Under the pieces are notes generated by a model that searched no databases, was not told the origin of the DNA, and saw nothing but the letters and a program-made list of their open reading frames with translations. A stretch of DNA of 64,000 bases from Myxococcales bacterium (GTDB lineage Bacteria; Myxococcota_A; Polyangia; Haliangiales; Haliangiaceae), in the NCBI GenBank assembly GCA_028287135.1, contig JAQBQE010000029.1, positions 1 through 64,000 on the forward strand, given 5' to 3'. The translations under genes and the position numbers were made by a program. Shown in pieces: positions 17,717 through 29,761 of this stretch (the first letter of the stretch is position 1; every line of letters starts with the position of its first letter).

Positions 17717-18219
17717 ATGTCACTCGAATTCTCCGCGGACGCCCAGGCCAAGATCGCGGCTCTGTGCGAGCGCTATCCCACGAAGCAACCGGTCGTGATG
17801 GCGGCGCTTCACATCGCGCAAAAACAGTTCGGCCACCTGTCAGACGACGCGCTCCGGCTCGTCGCCTCGACACTCGGTCTGCCGTACGCCCACGTCTACG
17901 GCGTGGCGACGTTCTACACGATGTATCGGCGCGAGCCCTCGGGCGCGACGACGATCCGGATGTGCACGAACATCAGCTGCATGCTGCGCGGGGGCTACGA
18001 CGTCCTCGCGGCGTTCGAGAAGCAGCTCGGCGTGAAGAAGGGCGGCACGACCTCGAACAAGCTGTTCACGCTCGTCGAGGAGGAGTGCATCGCCGCGTGC
18101 GCGAACGCGCCGTGCGCGATCGCCGGCACCAAGTACCTGCTCGATATCACGCCCGATCAGGTGCCCTCGATCATCGCGGCGCTCGAGAAGAACCCGTCCC
18201 CCGAGTCGGAGGTCGTGTA

Positions 18220-18220
<1 letters not shown>
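17717..18220 (+). CDS. nuoE: NADH-quinone oxidoreductase subunit E
   Basis: The 24-kDa-type subunit of the NADH dehydrogenase arm of complex I; it holds the 2Fe-2S cluster N1a. The 167 residues are full length and carry the four ligands Cys83, Cys88 (CTNISC) and Cys124, Cys128 (CIAAC). The helical N-terminus (YPTKQPVVMAALHIAQKQFG) matches the family. It is the first gene of a nuoE-F-J-K-L-M-N run, and its TAG stop shares one base with the GTG start of nuoF. Confidence 0.97.
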
Positions 18221-19553
<1,333 letters not shown>

Positions 19554-19557
<4 letters not shown>

Positions 19558-20381
19558 AGGTCCTGCTGTTGATCCTGACGATGCTGCTGACGCTCGGGGC
19601 GATCGATGCGATCGCGCCCCAGCTCGCGGTCGCCGATCCGATTCCCGCCCAGGCCGTGAACAAGGGCCGCACCACCACCAAGGTGGTGAAGCGCTCGCCG
19701 CACAGCGACAAGATCGAGTCCAACGGCAAGGGCATGGCGCTGCTGTTCTGGGCCTTCGCCGCGGCCACGATCGGTGGCGCGCTGTTCGTCGTCACCCGCC
19801 GCAACCTGATCGCGGCGGTGATGGGAATGGTCGGCTGCTTCCTCGGAATCAGCGCGGTCTACATGATGCTGTACGCGAGCTTCCTCGCCGTGATCCAGAT
19901 GCTGGTCTACGCCGGCGCGATCATGGTGCTGTTCGTGTTCGTCGTCATGATCCTGAACAGGCCCGAGGACGAGCCGGTGGCTCCGACCGGACGTGCCGGC
20001 AAGGCGCTCGGTGGTCTGGCGATCGTCTATCTCGTCGGCCGGCTGATCTTCATGTTGATGAAGGTGCAGCCGCCGAATCCGCTGACCGCGATCAACGCAC
20101 CCGCAGCGGTCGAGCTTCCCGGTGACACCGTGGGCACGATCGAGCGCGTGGACTGGGGATCGGTCAAGGCCGTCGGCTGGGACCTGTTCGGACCCGGCCT
20201 GTTCGTGTTCGAGGCGATCTCGCTGCTGCTCCTGATCGCGGTCGTCGGCGCGATCGCGATCGCGCGGCCGCTCCACGAGGACCAGGACAACCAGAGTGAG
20301 CCGTTCCACCCGCCGCGTGACGAGGCAGCCGAGGCAGCTGCCGCGGCCGCCGCTGCTGCTTCCTCGGGAGGCCACGCGTGA
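19554..20381 (+). CDS. nuoJ: NADH-quinone oxidoreductase subunit J with N-terminal extension
   Basis: A membrane subunit of the complex I proton-pumping arm, 275 residues, longer than the usual 160-220. The NuoJ core begins at about residue 60 (FWAFAAATIGGALFVVTRRN) and contains VYMMLYASFLAVIQMLVYAG and AIMVLFVFVVMIL, typical of the family. Ahead of it lies a signal-peptide-like segment (MKVLLLILTMLLTLGAIDAI) and a charged stretch to about residue 57. The C-terminus ends in an Ala-rich run (EAAEAAAAAAAAA). ATGA overlap with nuoF and GTGA overlap with nuoK indicate coupled translation. Confidence 0.93.
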
Positions 20382-20698
20382 GTGACATCCTGTTCAATGT
20401 CGGCTACGGGCACTTCCTCGTGCTCGCAGCCGTGCTGTTCCTGATCGGGACCGCGGGCGTGATGATTCGCCGCAACGCCCTGATCATCCTGATGAGCGTC
20501 GAGCTCATGCTCAACGCCGCGAACATGACCCTGCTGACCTTCGCCCGCATGTGGGGCGATCTGTCGGGGCACACGTTCGCGTTGATCGTGATCGCGGTGG
20601 CAGCAGCTGAAGCCGCGGTCGGTCTCGCGATCGTGGTCGCGGTGTTCCGCGGACGGCGCAACGTCGATGTTGATCGACTCACGACGCTGAGGCACTAG
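20378..20698 (+). CDS. nuoK: NADH-quinone oxidoreductase subunit K
   Basis: A small membrane subunit (106 residues, three transmembrane helices) of complex I. Family marks are visible: GTAGVMIRRNALIILMSVEL followed by MLNAANMTLLTFAR, with the conserved membrane Glu in the MSVELMLNA helix and a second in AAAEAAVGLAIVVAVF. The start is a GTG whose TGA overlap joins it to nuoJ; nuoL begins 3 nt after its stop. Confidence 0.97.
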   Translation: MSDILFNVGYGHFLVLAAVLFLIGTAGVMIRRNALIILMSVELMLNAANMTLLTFARMWGDLSGHTFALIVIAVAAAEAAVGLAIVVAVFRGRRNVDVDRLTTLRH

Positions 20699-20701
20699 GA
20701 C

Positions 20702-23083
20702 ATGGACTACTCGTCAATGAAGTTCGGTGGTCTCCCGCTCCTCGCGTGGATCCCCTTGTTGCCGCTCCTCGGAGCGCTGATCAACCTGACGCTCGGCCGC
20801 AGGTTCTCGAAGGCGACGATCCACACCATCGCGATCGCGACGGTCGGACTCGCGTTCGTGCTGTCGTTCTGGCTCGTGTTCGGCGTGCCGGGCCTCGGCG
20901 GTGGCGAGCTCTGGAAGCTGTACAAGGCAGGCGGCGGCGGTACCGGCATCGCGCAGACCGTCTACACCTGGATCGAGGTCGGTAACCTCAAGGTCGAGCT
21001 CGCGTTCAGGCTCGATACGCTGTCCGCGGTGATGATCCTGATCGTCACCGGCGTCGGCACGCTGATCCACATCTACTCGACCGGCTACATGGCCCACGAC
21101 CCGCGCTACGCGGCGTTCTTCGGCTATCTCAACCTGTTCACGGGCGCGATGTTGATCCTCGTGCTCGGCGCGAACCTCCTGGTGATGTTCATCGGGTGGG
21201 AAGGCGTCGGCCTGTGCTCGTTCCTGCTGATCGGGTTCTGGTACGAGAACGAGGACTACGCGACGGCCGGTCGCAAGGCGTTCATCGTCAACCGCATCGG
21301 CGACTTCTTCTTCCTGCTCGGCATCTTCCTCCTGTTCTGGGCGACGAAGACCCTCGACTTCGCGCAGCTCAAGAGCACGGCGGTCGGCGCCGCGTACGTC
21401 CAGCCGTTCTGGGGCGGCGAGCGCCTCGCCGCGGCTGCCGCGATCTGTCTGTTCATCGGTGCCTGCGGAAAGAGCGCGCAGCTTCCGCTGTTCGTCTGGC
21501 TGCCCGACGCGATGGCGGGCCCGACACCGGTCTCCGCGCTGATCCATGCCGCGACGATGGTGACCGCCGGCGTCTACATGGTCTGCCGGCTGTCGTTCCT
21601 GTACTCGGCATCGACGACCGCGATGATCGTCGTCGCGACGGTGGGCTTGCTCACCGCGCTGGCGGCTGCGTTCATGGCGTTCGCGCAGACGGATCTCAAG
21701 AAGGTCCTCGCGTACTCGACCGTCAGTCAGCTCGGCTTCATGTTCGTCGCCGCCGGTACAGGCAACTGGACCGCGGCGGTGTTCCACCTGATGACGCATG
21801 CGTTCTTCAAGGCGTGTCTGTTCCTTGGAGCAGGCTCGGTCATGCACGGCATGGAGCACGGCGGATCGACGACCCCGGGCGACATCACGACGATGGGCGG
21901 GCTGCGCAAGCACATGCCGATCACGCGGATCACGTTCATGATCTCGTGCCTCGCGATCGCCGGCATCTTCCCGTTCTCGGGCTTCTTCTCGAAGGACGAG
22001 ATCCTCGCCGGCGCGTGGGGCGTTCATCCTCCGGGCTGGCCTGCGATGTACGGCAAGGTGCTGTGGATCGGCCTCCTGATCGCCGCGCTCGGCACCGCGT
22101 TCTACATGTGGCGGCTCTACTTCCTCGTGTTCTCGGGGGACGAGCGCTCGGAAGCAGCGAAGCACGCGCACGAGTCGCCACCGTCGATGACGATGCCGCT
22201 CGTGGTCCTCGCGATCCTCGCGAGCCTCGCAGGCCTGATCGGCTTCCCGCACCTGACCGGGACGCACCTGCCGAGCTTCACGCACGCCTTCGCGAGCTGG
22301 CTCGCTCCGAGCGTGACCCCCACGTACTGGAACCCGGGTCCCGACGGCGTCAACGCCAGCGAGCTGATCGCGGGTCACTCCAGTGACGCGACGATCCTCG
22401 GCCTCGCGGCGATCGCGCTCGCGATCGGCGCGATCGGCATCGCCCTCGCGTGGACGTTCTACGGACGCGGTCCGTCGCCGAGCGTCAACCGCCTGGTCGA
22501 AGGTCCGCTCGCGGGCCCGTACGAGGCGTCGAAGCACAAGTTGTGGTTCGACGAGATCTACGACGCGACGATCGTTCGTCCGTTCAAGGTCGTCGCGAAC
22601 GGCCTGTACACCGTCGTCGACAAGTTCATCATCGACACGATCGCGGTCAACGGTTCGGCTCTCGTGATCAGCCTGTTCAGCCGCATCTCGCGGTGGTTCC
22701 AGAACGGGCAGGTCCAGCGCTATCTCGCCGGCCTCGTCGTCGGTGCTGCGCTGGTGTTCTTCGTCACCGACTGGCACTCGAAGGCCGCGTTCTCGTACGA
22801 GATCGTCGGCGACCGTCTGCACCTGACCGCGGAGCCGGGCGCCGGCATCCTCGGCGCGGGCACCAAGCTCGCGTGGGACATCGATGGCGACGGCTCGCCG
22901 GATGCGGATCCCGCGACCGGCGCGGCGTACGACAAGCCGGACCTCTGGGTCCTGCTCGGAGACACGCGGACTCGCGTGAACCTGTTCGTCACGGATCCGA
23001 TCACACGCAAGACCACGAAGATCACGCGCGTGCTGCGGTTCCCGGCGGCCAACGTTCCGGCCGCCACGTCGGAGGAGAAGTAG
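20702..23083 (+). CDS. nuoL: NADH-quinone oxidoreductase subunit L with extra C-terminal domain
   Basis: The distal antiporter-like proton-pumping subunit of complex I. The core is normal: FIGWEGVGLCSFLLIGFWY, FIVNRIGDFFFLLGIF, PVSALIHAATMVTAGVYMVC and DLKKVLAYSTVSQLGFM are present, and the lateral helix region follows (NPGPDGVNASELIA onward). The protein is 793 residues, well above the usual 600-690. After the last membrane helix (YLAGLVVGAALVFFVTDWHS) a 99-residue soluble extension remains. It contains KLAWDIDGDGSPDADPATG and LLGDTRTRVNLFVTDPITRK, resembling a PKD-type beta domain, probably on the outside of the membrane. Function of the extension is unknown. Confidence 0.96.
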   Translation: MDYSSMKFGGLPLLAWIPLLPLLGALINLTLGRRFSKATIHTIAIATVGLAFVLSFWLVFGVPGLGGGELWKLYKAGGGGTGIAQTVYTWIEVGNLKVELAFRLDTLSAVMILIVTGVGTLIHIYSTGYMAHDPRYAAFFGYLNLFTGAMLILVLGANLLVMFIGWEGVGLCSFLLIGFWYENEDYATAGRKAFIVNRIGDFFFLLGIFLLFWATKTLDFAQLKSTAVGAAYVQPFWGGERLAAAAAICLFIGACGKSAQLPLFVWLPDAMAGPTPVSALIHAATMVTAGVYMVCRLSFLYSASTTAMIVVATVGLLTALAAAFMAFAQTDLKKVLAYSTVSQLGFMFVAAGTGNWTAAVFHLMTHAFFKACLFLGAGSVMHGMEHGGSTTPGDITTMGGLRKHMPITRITFMISCLAIAGIFPFSGFFSKDEILAGAWGVHPPGWPAMYGKVLWIGLLIAALGTAFYMWRLYFLVFSGDERSEAAKHAHESPPSMTMPLVVLAILASLAGLIGFPHLTGTHLPSFTHAFASWLAPSVTPTYWNPGPDGVNASELIAGHSSDATILGLAAIALAIGAIGIALAWTFYGRGPSPSVNRLVEGPLAGPYEASKHKLWFDEIYDATIVRPFKVVANGLYTVVDKFIIDTIAVNGSALVISLFSRISRWFQNGQVQRYLAGLVVGAALVFFVTDWHSKAAFSYEIVGDRLHLTAEPGAGILGAGTKLAWDIDGDGSPDADPATGAAYDKPDLWVLLGDTRTRVNLFVTDPITRKTTKITRVLRFPAANVPAATSEEK

Positions 23084-23085
23084 TC

Positions 23086-24767
<1,682 letters not shown>

Positions 24768-24771
<4 letters not shown>

Positions 24772-26234
24772 GCTTCAATCCCGCAGATCTCGGCTGGCTC
24801 GTCCCGTTCCTCATCCTCGCGATCGTCGGCATGTTGCTGGTGCTCGCCGAGGCGTTCTACAAGGGCACCGACCGGACGGCGCTCGTCGGCTTGACCGTCG
24901 CGGGTTCGCTCGCGTCGGCGATCGCGTCGATCGTCCTCTACCGCCAGCTCGAGCCCGGCCAGCAGATCGCCCTGATGGGCGAGGCCCTGATCGCGGACCG
25001 CACCGGCTACGTGCTGTCGGCGCTGTTCGCCGTGGTGACGGCGATGACGGCGCTGATGTCGCCGGCGCACCAGCGCGAGCATGACTGGCAGATGGGCGAG
25101 TACTACGGCGTGTTGCTGCTCTCGGCGTCGGGCATGGTGATGCTCGCGCACGCAGGCAACCTCGTGACGGTGTTCCTCGGCATCGAGACGATGTCGATCG
25201 GCGTCTACGTGATGTGTGCGATGCGTCGCCGCTCGCGTCGCGGCAACGAAGCCGCGATGAAGTACTTCCTGATCGGCGCGTTCGCGACCGGCTTCCTGAT
25301 GTACGGCATGGCGCTGATCTACGGCGCGGCTGGAACGACCAGCCTCGTCAAGCTGCAGGCGCTGCTGCCGCAGACCCAGAACCCTGGCCTCGTCGTCGCG
25401 GGCGCGTTCCTGCTCGTCGTCGCGTTCGGCTTCAAGGTCGCGGCGGTGCCGTTCCACATGTGGGCTCCCGATGCCTACGAGGGTGCACCGACGCCCGTGA
25501 CCGCGTTCATGGCCGCTGCCGTCAAGGCGGCTGCGGTGGCCGCGATGATCCGCGTGTTCGGTATCGCACTCGGTGGCGAGATCATCCCGTACGGCACGCT
25601 CGGCTGGGCGAGCCCGATGGTCGTGATCGCGGCGATCACGATCACGCTCGGAAACATCTCCGCGGTCCGCCAGGACAACATCAAGCGGATGCTCGCGTAC
25701 TCGTCGATCTCGCACGCGGGCGTGTTGCTCGTTGGCATCTGCGCGCTCGGCCTCGGATCGAAGACGGCGAATTCCGGCCTCGTCTATTACTTGATCGCGT
25801 ACAGCTTCACGACGATGGGCGCGTTCGCCGTCGTCAGCTATGTCGGATCGCGCGGTCGCGAGCGGCTGCTGATCGATGACTGGGCCGGCCTTGGTAACCA
25901 GTTCCCGGGCGCCGCGCTCGCGATGACGATCTGCCTGCTCTCGTTCGGTGGCGTGCCGCCGACCGGTGGCTTCTTCGGCAAGTTCTACGTGTTCAAGGCG
26001 GCGATGGAGGTCTACGACGGCCAGCTCCTGTGGCTCGTCGCGATCGGCGTCGTCAACTCCGCGATCAGCATCTATTACTATCTGCGGATCGTGACCGCGA
26101 TGTACTTCCGCGAGGCGAACCAGCCGTTCGCCCCGAACCGCTCCGGCGGTCTGCTGTTCGTGATCGTGGTCTGCCCGTTGATCGTGCTCGAGCTCGGCCT
26201 GATGCCGGGCTGGTGGCTCCGCCTCGTCGGGTAA
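24768..26234 (+). CDS. nuoN: NADH-quinone oxidoreductase subunit N
   Basis: The third antiporter-like subunit, 488 residues, last gene of the operon. Family marks: LGIETMSIGVYVMCAMRRRS, AVPFHMWAPDAYEGAPTPVT (the PFH.W.PD.YEG.PTPV block), NIKRMLAYSSISHAGVLLVG and the C-terminal SFGGVPPTGGFFGKFYVFKA. The start is a GTG with a 4-nt overlap with nuoM. A strong hairpin terminator follows 30 nt after the stop. Confidence 0.98.
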
Positions 26235-26264
26235 CCGACGTACACCGGTGTAGGCACATGGAGA

Positions 26265-26289
26265 CGGCCCCGCGAGGGGCCGTTTTTTC
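26265..26289 (+). terminator. Rho-independent terminator of the nuo operon
   Basis: ACGGCCCC (26265-26272), loop GCGA, GGGGCCGT (26277-26284), running into six T (26284-26289). It lies 30 nt after the nuoN stop codon. Confidence 0.93.
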
Positions 26290-26605
26290 ATTCCGGACGG
26301 GAGCTCTGACTCGCCGCGTCGGGGTCGTTCCGTGTGCGCCCGCGCTCCCGCCGCGCGACGATCCCACGGCCTGCGCACCGTGTTCGGTTCGTCGTCATCG
26401 TCGGAACATCGTCGGATTCGATGGAGCGACGGAGCTCCGACCGTTTCGACCGAGACACACACATATGCATCCACATGTATGCGCGTGCGTACCGGGTGTT
26501 GCGCATGCTCGTCGTCACGATCATCGACGGTGTGATGCTGTCCGCCACGTGCGCACATCTGGAGTGAAATCGACGAGATCGCCGGCGCGATCCTGTTTCT
26601 GATTC
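26290..26605. other. Intergenic region with an alternating purine-pyrimidine tract
   Basis: About 430 bp separate the nuo terminator from the NHL gene. I see no credible gene in it; the frames that cross it have no family features. Positions 26455-26492 form an almost unbroken alternating purine-pyrimidine run (CA, TA, TG and CG steps) with one phase break at 26471/26472. Such tracts can adopt Z-DNA. The promoter of the next gene lies just downstream. Confidence 0.5.
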
Positions 26606-26633
26606 TTGGCAGCGTACGCACGAGTGCTAATAT
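26606..26633 (+). promoter_or_regulatory. Promoter with extended -10 for the NHL lipoprotein genes
   Basis: TTGGCA (26606-26611), 16-nt spacer, then TAATAT (26628-26633) preceded by TGC, which makes an extended -10 (TGCTAATAT). The element sits in the most AT-rich spot of this gap. The leader to the ATG at 26717 is about 77 nt and carries an AGAGGG Shine-Dalgarno. Confidence 0.6.
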
Positions 26634-26716
26634 TTTTTTCGCTGCAGGGGACTCATCGCGTATCGGGCGCGATTCGTCGGTGAGCGCAGACGCACTTTCG
26701 TAAAGAGGGAATCGCC

Positions 26717-27916
26717 ATGAACACTCCGTCGAAGATCGTTGGACTCGCAGTGGCCGTGATTGCCGGTGGCGCCTGTGGTGGGGACCAAGACGACGACTCG
26801 TGCTCGACCCCGGGCAACGCCTGCGTCTGGGCCGGCGTCAGCGAGCGTGGCTTCAACATCGAAGATCCCAATGCGCACCGGCTCGACAGCAAGCTCTACT
26901 TCCCCGAGGACCTGACGTTCGGACCCGACGGTCTCGGGTACATCGTCGACTGGAACAACCACCGCATCCGCCGCGTCGAGGCGGACGAGTCGATGACGGT
27001 CGTGGCCGGCACCGACTACGAGGGCGACGGCCCGCCGCAGATGGAAGATCTCCTGCCGCTGTGCAACGCGTTCGGCGCCCCGCCGACCACGATCGCGCTC
27101 AACCACATGACCGACATCGAGTTCGGCCCCGACGGCAAGATGTACATGGCCGCGTGGCACAACAACAAGATTCGCGTCCTCGACTTCGCGACCAACAAGA
27201 TGACGGCGCTCGCGGGTAACGGCTACGGCTATGCCGGCGACGACGGCCCCGCGTGCCGCGCACTGTTCAACCAGCCCAAGGGCCTCGCGATCGCGGCCGA
27301 CGGCACGGTGTACACGATCGATCAGCGCAACGTTCGCATCCGCGCGATCACGCCGGGCCCGACGCCGATGATCCGGACGATCGCCGGCACCGGCAAGCTC
27401 GGCAACATCGGCGACGGTGGCCAGGCGCTCGATGCCGAGTTCGGGTTCGACACCGGTACCACGCCGCGCCCGTCGGGCTCGCTCGTCCTGACCAACAACG
27501 ATCGCACGCTGCTCGTCGCCGACAGCCTCAACAACCGGATCCGCCGCATCGATCTCGAGACCGGCATCGTCGACTGCATCGCGGGCAAGACCGACGCCGG
27601 CTACTCCGGCGACGGCGGTCAGGCCCTCGACGCAACGTTCAACTTCCCGATGGACATCGAGCTCGGACCTGACGGCCGCCTCTACGTCGCCGACCGCGAG
27701 AACCACGCGGTTCGCGCGTTCGACCTCAACACCGGCATCATCGAGACCGTGGTCGGTAACGGCACGAAGTGCGACACCGCGAAGCAGGCGTGCGCCGAGA
27801 CGGGTTCCGCCAAGGACATCCAGCTCAACGAGCCCTACGGCATCGCGTTCGATGCCACCGGTAACCTCTATGTCGCCGACACCCACAACAACCGCATCCT
27901 GAAGGTCGCGAAATGA
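26717..27916 (+). CDS. NHL-repeat beta-propeller lipoprotein
   Basis: A 399-residue lipoprotein (signal MNTPSKIVGLAVAVIAGGAC). The body is made of NHL-type repeats, each with a pattern such as FGPDGLGYIVDWNNHRIRRV, IAADGTVYTIDQRNVRIRAI and DATGNLYVADTHNNRILKV, spaced by 'TVAGTD.EGDG' type links. These fold as a beta-propeller that binds proteins or other ligands. It starts after an extended -10 promoter and overlaps the next, paralogous gene by 4 nt (ATGA). Exact partner unknown; location is presumably the outer membrane or periplasm. Confidence 0.88.
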   Translation: MNTPSKIVGLAVAVIAGGACGGDQDDDSCSTPGNACVWAGVSERGFNIEDPNAHRLDSKLYFPEDLTFGPDGLGYIVDWNNHRIRRVEADESMTVVAGTDYEGDGPPQMEDLLPLCNAFGAPPTTIALNHMTDIEFGPDGKMYMAAWHNNKIRVLDFATNKMTALAGNGYGYAGDDGPACRALFNQPKGLAIAADGTVYTIDQRNVRIRAITPGPTPMIRTIAGTGKLGNIGDGGQALDAEFGFDTGTTPRPSGSLVLTNNDRTLLVADSLNNRIRRIDLETGIVDCIAGKTDAGYSGDGGQALDATFNFPMDIELGPDGRLYVADRENHAVRAFDLNTGIIETVVGNGTKCDTAKQACAETGSAKDIQLNEPYGIAFDATGNLYVADTHNNRILKVAK

Positions 27917-29163
27917 AGAGCTGTACGTTCCTCGCAGTCGTTCTCCTCGGGGCGTGTGGCGGCGACGGTGACGGCGACAAGGCCTGTGATCCGGACGCTG
28001 TCGACACGATCTGTACGATCGTCGGCTCGGGCGAGCAGGGCTTCAACGGCGACGAAGGCCCGGCCACCGAGGCCGCCGTCTACATTCCACAGGACACCGC
28101 GATCGCGCCGAACGGTGATCTCTGGTTCCTCGACTTCAACAACTACGTCGTTCGTGCGGTCGACGCCGACGGCATCATCACGAGCGTCATCGGTAACGGC
28201 GAGGTCGGCGATGCCCCGGATCCCGGGACCCCGTCGTTGCCCGCGCTCCAGGCCACGTTCAACCACACGACCGACCTGTTCTTCCACGACGGCTACCTCT
28301 ACCTGTCGGCGTGGCACAACAGCCGCGTCAAGCGGGTGAAGCTGTCCGACATGACGATCGAGAACTACGCGGGCCGCGGCCGGCGTACGTTCTACGATGG
28401 TGACGGTGGTCCGGCCCTGATGGCGTCGCTCGATCTGCCGTCGAGCATCGCGCTCAACCCCGCGGGCAACATCGTGATCATGGATCAGGCCAACCAGGCT
28501 GTCCGCATGGTCGACCAGGCTGGCGACATGAGCACGATCGTCGGCAGCTGCGTGGTCGAGCTCGACCAGCCGTGCGCCGCGGGCGTCCAGCCCGTCGCGT
28601 GCCCCGGCTCACACAAGCTCGCGTGCGGCGATCCCGCGACCGAGTGCGCGAAGGCGTGCACCCCCGGCTACGGCGGTGACGGTGGCCTCGCGATCAACGC
28701 GCGCCTCGGGCAGCCGTACGGTCAGGCGGCCGAGCCGGCGGGTCGCGTCGCCTATGACAAGGTGGGCAACCTGCTGCTCGCCGACACCGACAACAACCGG
28801 ATCCGCAAGGTCGACGCGGCGGGCATCATCACCACGATCGCTGGCACCGGAGCCGCCGGCTATTCCGGCGACGGCGGGCCGGCGACCCAGGCGACGCTCG
28901 ACCGCCCGGTCGACGTCGCGGTCGGCGACGACAACGCGGTCTACTTCACGGACGTCCACAACAACTGCGTTCGCAAGATCGATCCGTCGGGCATCATCTC
29001 CGCGGTCGCCGGCACCTGCGGCGCGGAGAAGGGGTTCGCCGGCGACGGCGGTCCGCCGCTCGAGGCCAAGCTCGATCGGCCCTACGGCATCGACCTCGTC
29101 GGCAAGAAGCTGTACGTGAGCGACTCGTACAACAACCGCATTCGCGTTGTGAACCTTCCATAG
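27913..29163 (+). CDS. NHL-repeat beta-propeller lipoprotein (paralogue of the preceding gene)
   Basis: A 416-residue lipoprotein (MKSCTFLAVVLLGAC, lipobox LGAC). It has NHL repeats including YDKVGNLLLADTDNNRIRKV and GDDNAVYFTDVHNNCVRKID with 'TTIAGTGAAGYSGDGGPATQ' links. A Cys-rich insert near residues 214-254 (eight Cys, from SCVVELDQPC to ECAKACTPG) interrupts the propeller and may be disulfide-bonded. It overlaps both neighbours: ATGA with the first NHL gene, and one base with the cytochrome gene. A shortened copy of this gene's two ends is found at 29642-29746. Confidence 0.88.
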   Translation: MKSCTFLAVVLLGACGGDGDGDKACDPDAVDTICTIVGSGEQGFNGDEGPATEAAVYIPQDTAIAPNGDLWFLDFNNYVVRAVDADGIITSVIGNGEVGDAPDPGTPSLPALQATFNHTTDLFFHDGYLYLSAWHNSRVKRVKLSDMTIENYAGRGRRTFYDGDGGPALMASLDLPSSIALNPAGNIVIMDQANQAVRMVDQAGDMSTIVGSCVVELDQPCAAGVQPVACPGSHKLACGDPATECAKACTPGYGGDGGLAINARLGQPYGQAAEPAGRVAYDKVGNLLLADTDNNRIRKVDAAGIITTIAGTGAAGYSGDGGPATQATLDRPVDVAVGDDNAVYFTDVHNNCVRKIDPSGIISAVAGTCGAEKGFAGDGGPPLEAKLDRPYGIDLVGKKLYVSDSYNNRIRVVNLP

Positions 29164-29645
29164 TGATGCGCTCGCAGTACCTCGCGTTCCTCGCGATTGT
29201 TGTTCTCGGGTGCGGCAGCGACTCAGCGATGCCCGATGCTCCTGCTGAACCCGTGTTGCTCCCGGCGGACTACGCGCAGACGTACCAGCAGGTGCGCAAC
29301 TGCCGGTTCAGCCTCGAGCACGACCTGATCCGGATCCGCGTGCTCGCGTCGCCCGATGCGTTGACCCCGTACAACGGGCGAACCGCACCGTTCCCGGTCG
29401 GTGCGGTCATCGTCAAGGAGCAGTACGCCGAGGACGACACCAATTGTGCCGGCCCGATCGTCGACTACACGGTGATGAAGAAGCTCGACGCCGCCGACAC
29501 GACGGCGGAGAACATGGGCTGGTCGTGGCAGGAGGTCAGCGCGACGTTCCGCTCGACCGACGCTGACATCAAGCGCTGCACGAACTGCCACAAGGACTGC
29601 GGCAACCCGCCCGACGGCTACGACGCGACCTGCGCGGTGCCCTGA
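29163..29645 (+). CDS. Cytochrome P460-like lipoprotein with c-type heme motif
   Basis: A 160-residue lipoprotein (MMRSQYLAFLAIVVLGC; a GTG at 29163 directly precedes the ATG at 29166, and either can be the start). The mature part resembles the cytochrome P460 family: FPVGAVIVKEQYAEDDT, an aromatic-rich MGWSWQEVSA, and a single CXXCH heme site in KRCTNCHKDCG near the C-terminus. P460-type proteins carry a cross-linked heme and oxidise small nitrogen compounds or act as electron carriers; whether the cross-link exists here cannot be told. It is co-transcribed with the NHL lipoproteins. Confidence 0.75.
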   Translation: MMRSQYLAFLAIVVLGCGSDSAMPDAPAEPVLLPADYAQTYQQVRNCRFSLEHDLIRIRVLASPDALTPYNGRTAPFPVGAVIVKEQYAEDDTNCAGPIVDYTVMKKLDAADTTAENMGWSWQEVSATFRSTDADIKRCTNCHKDCGNPPDGYDATCAVP

Positions 29646-29746
29646 AAGGGCCCCTCGCAGCGGGTTGCGACGACGGGCGTTGCGATCCGGACGCACCGAA
29701 CACGATCTGCACGATCAACCGCATCCGCGTCGTGAACCTGCCGTAG
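29642..29746 (+). pseudogene. Internally deleted remnant of a third NHL lipoprotein gene
   Basis: Directly after the P460 gene the frame reads LKGPLAAGCDDGR and then CDPDAPNTICTI, joined directly to NRIRVVNLP and a stop. The first part parallels the lipobox and start of the NHL gene at 27913 (CDPDAVDTICTI), and the second parallels its last residues (NRIRVVNLP, stop). About 370 codons between these parts are missing, and no start codon remains. The simplest reading is an ancient tandem copy that lost its propeller. Confidence 0.7.
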
Positions 29747-29761
29747 CGCGCGGACCGCTCG

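Noticed and set aside
20714..22822. Long open frame on the minus strand opposite nuoL
   Set aside because: Arg/Asp/Glu-rich text without domains, typical of the antisense of GC-rich genes. The same holds for frames opposite nuoM, nuoN and the SNF2 gene.
26332..26567. Short open frames in the gap after nuoN
   Set aside because: They cross the purine-pyrimidine tract, lack motifs and lie upstream of the real promoter.
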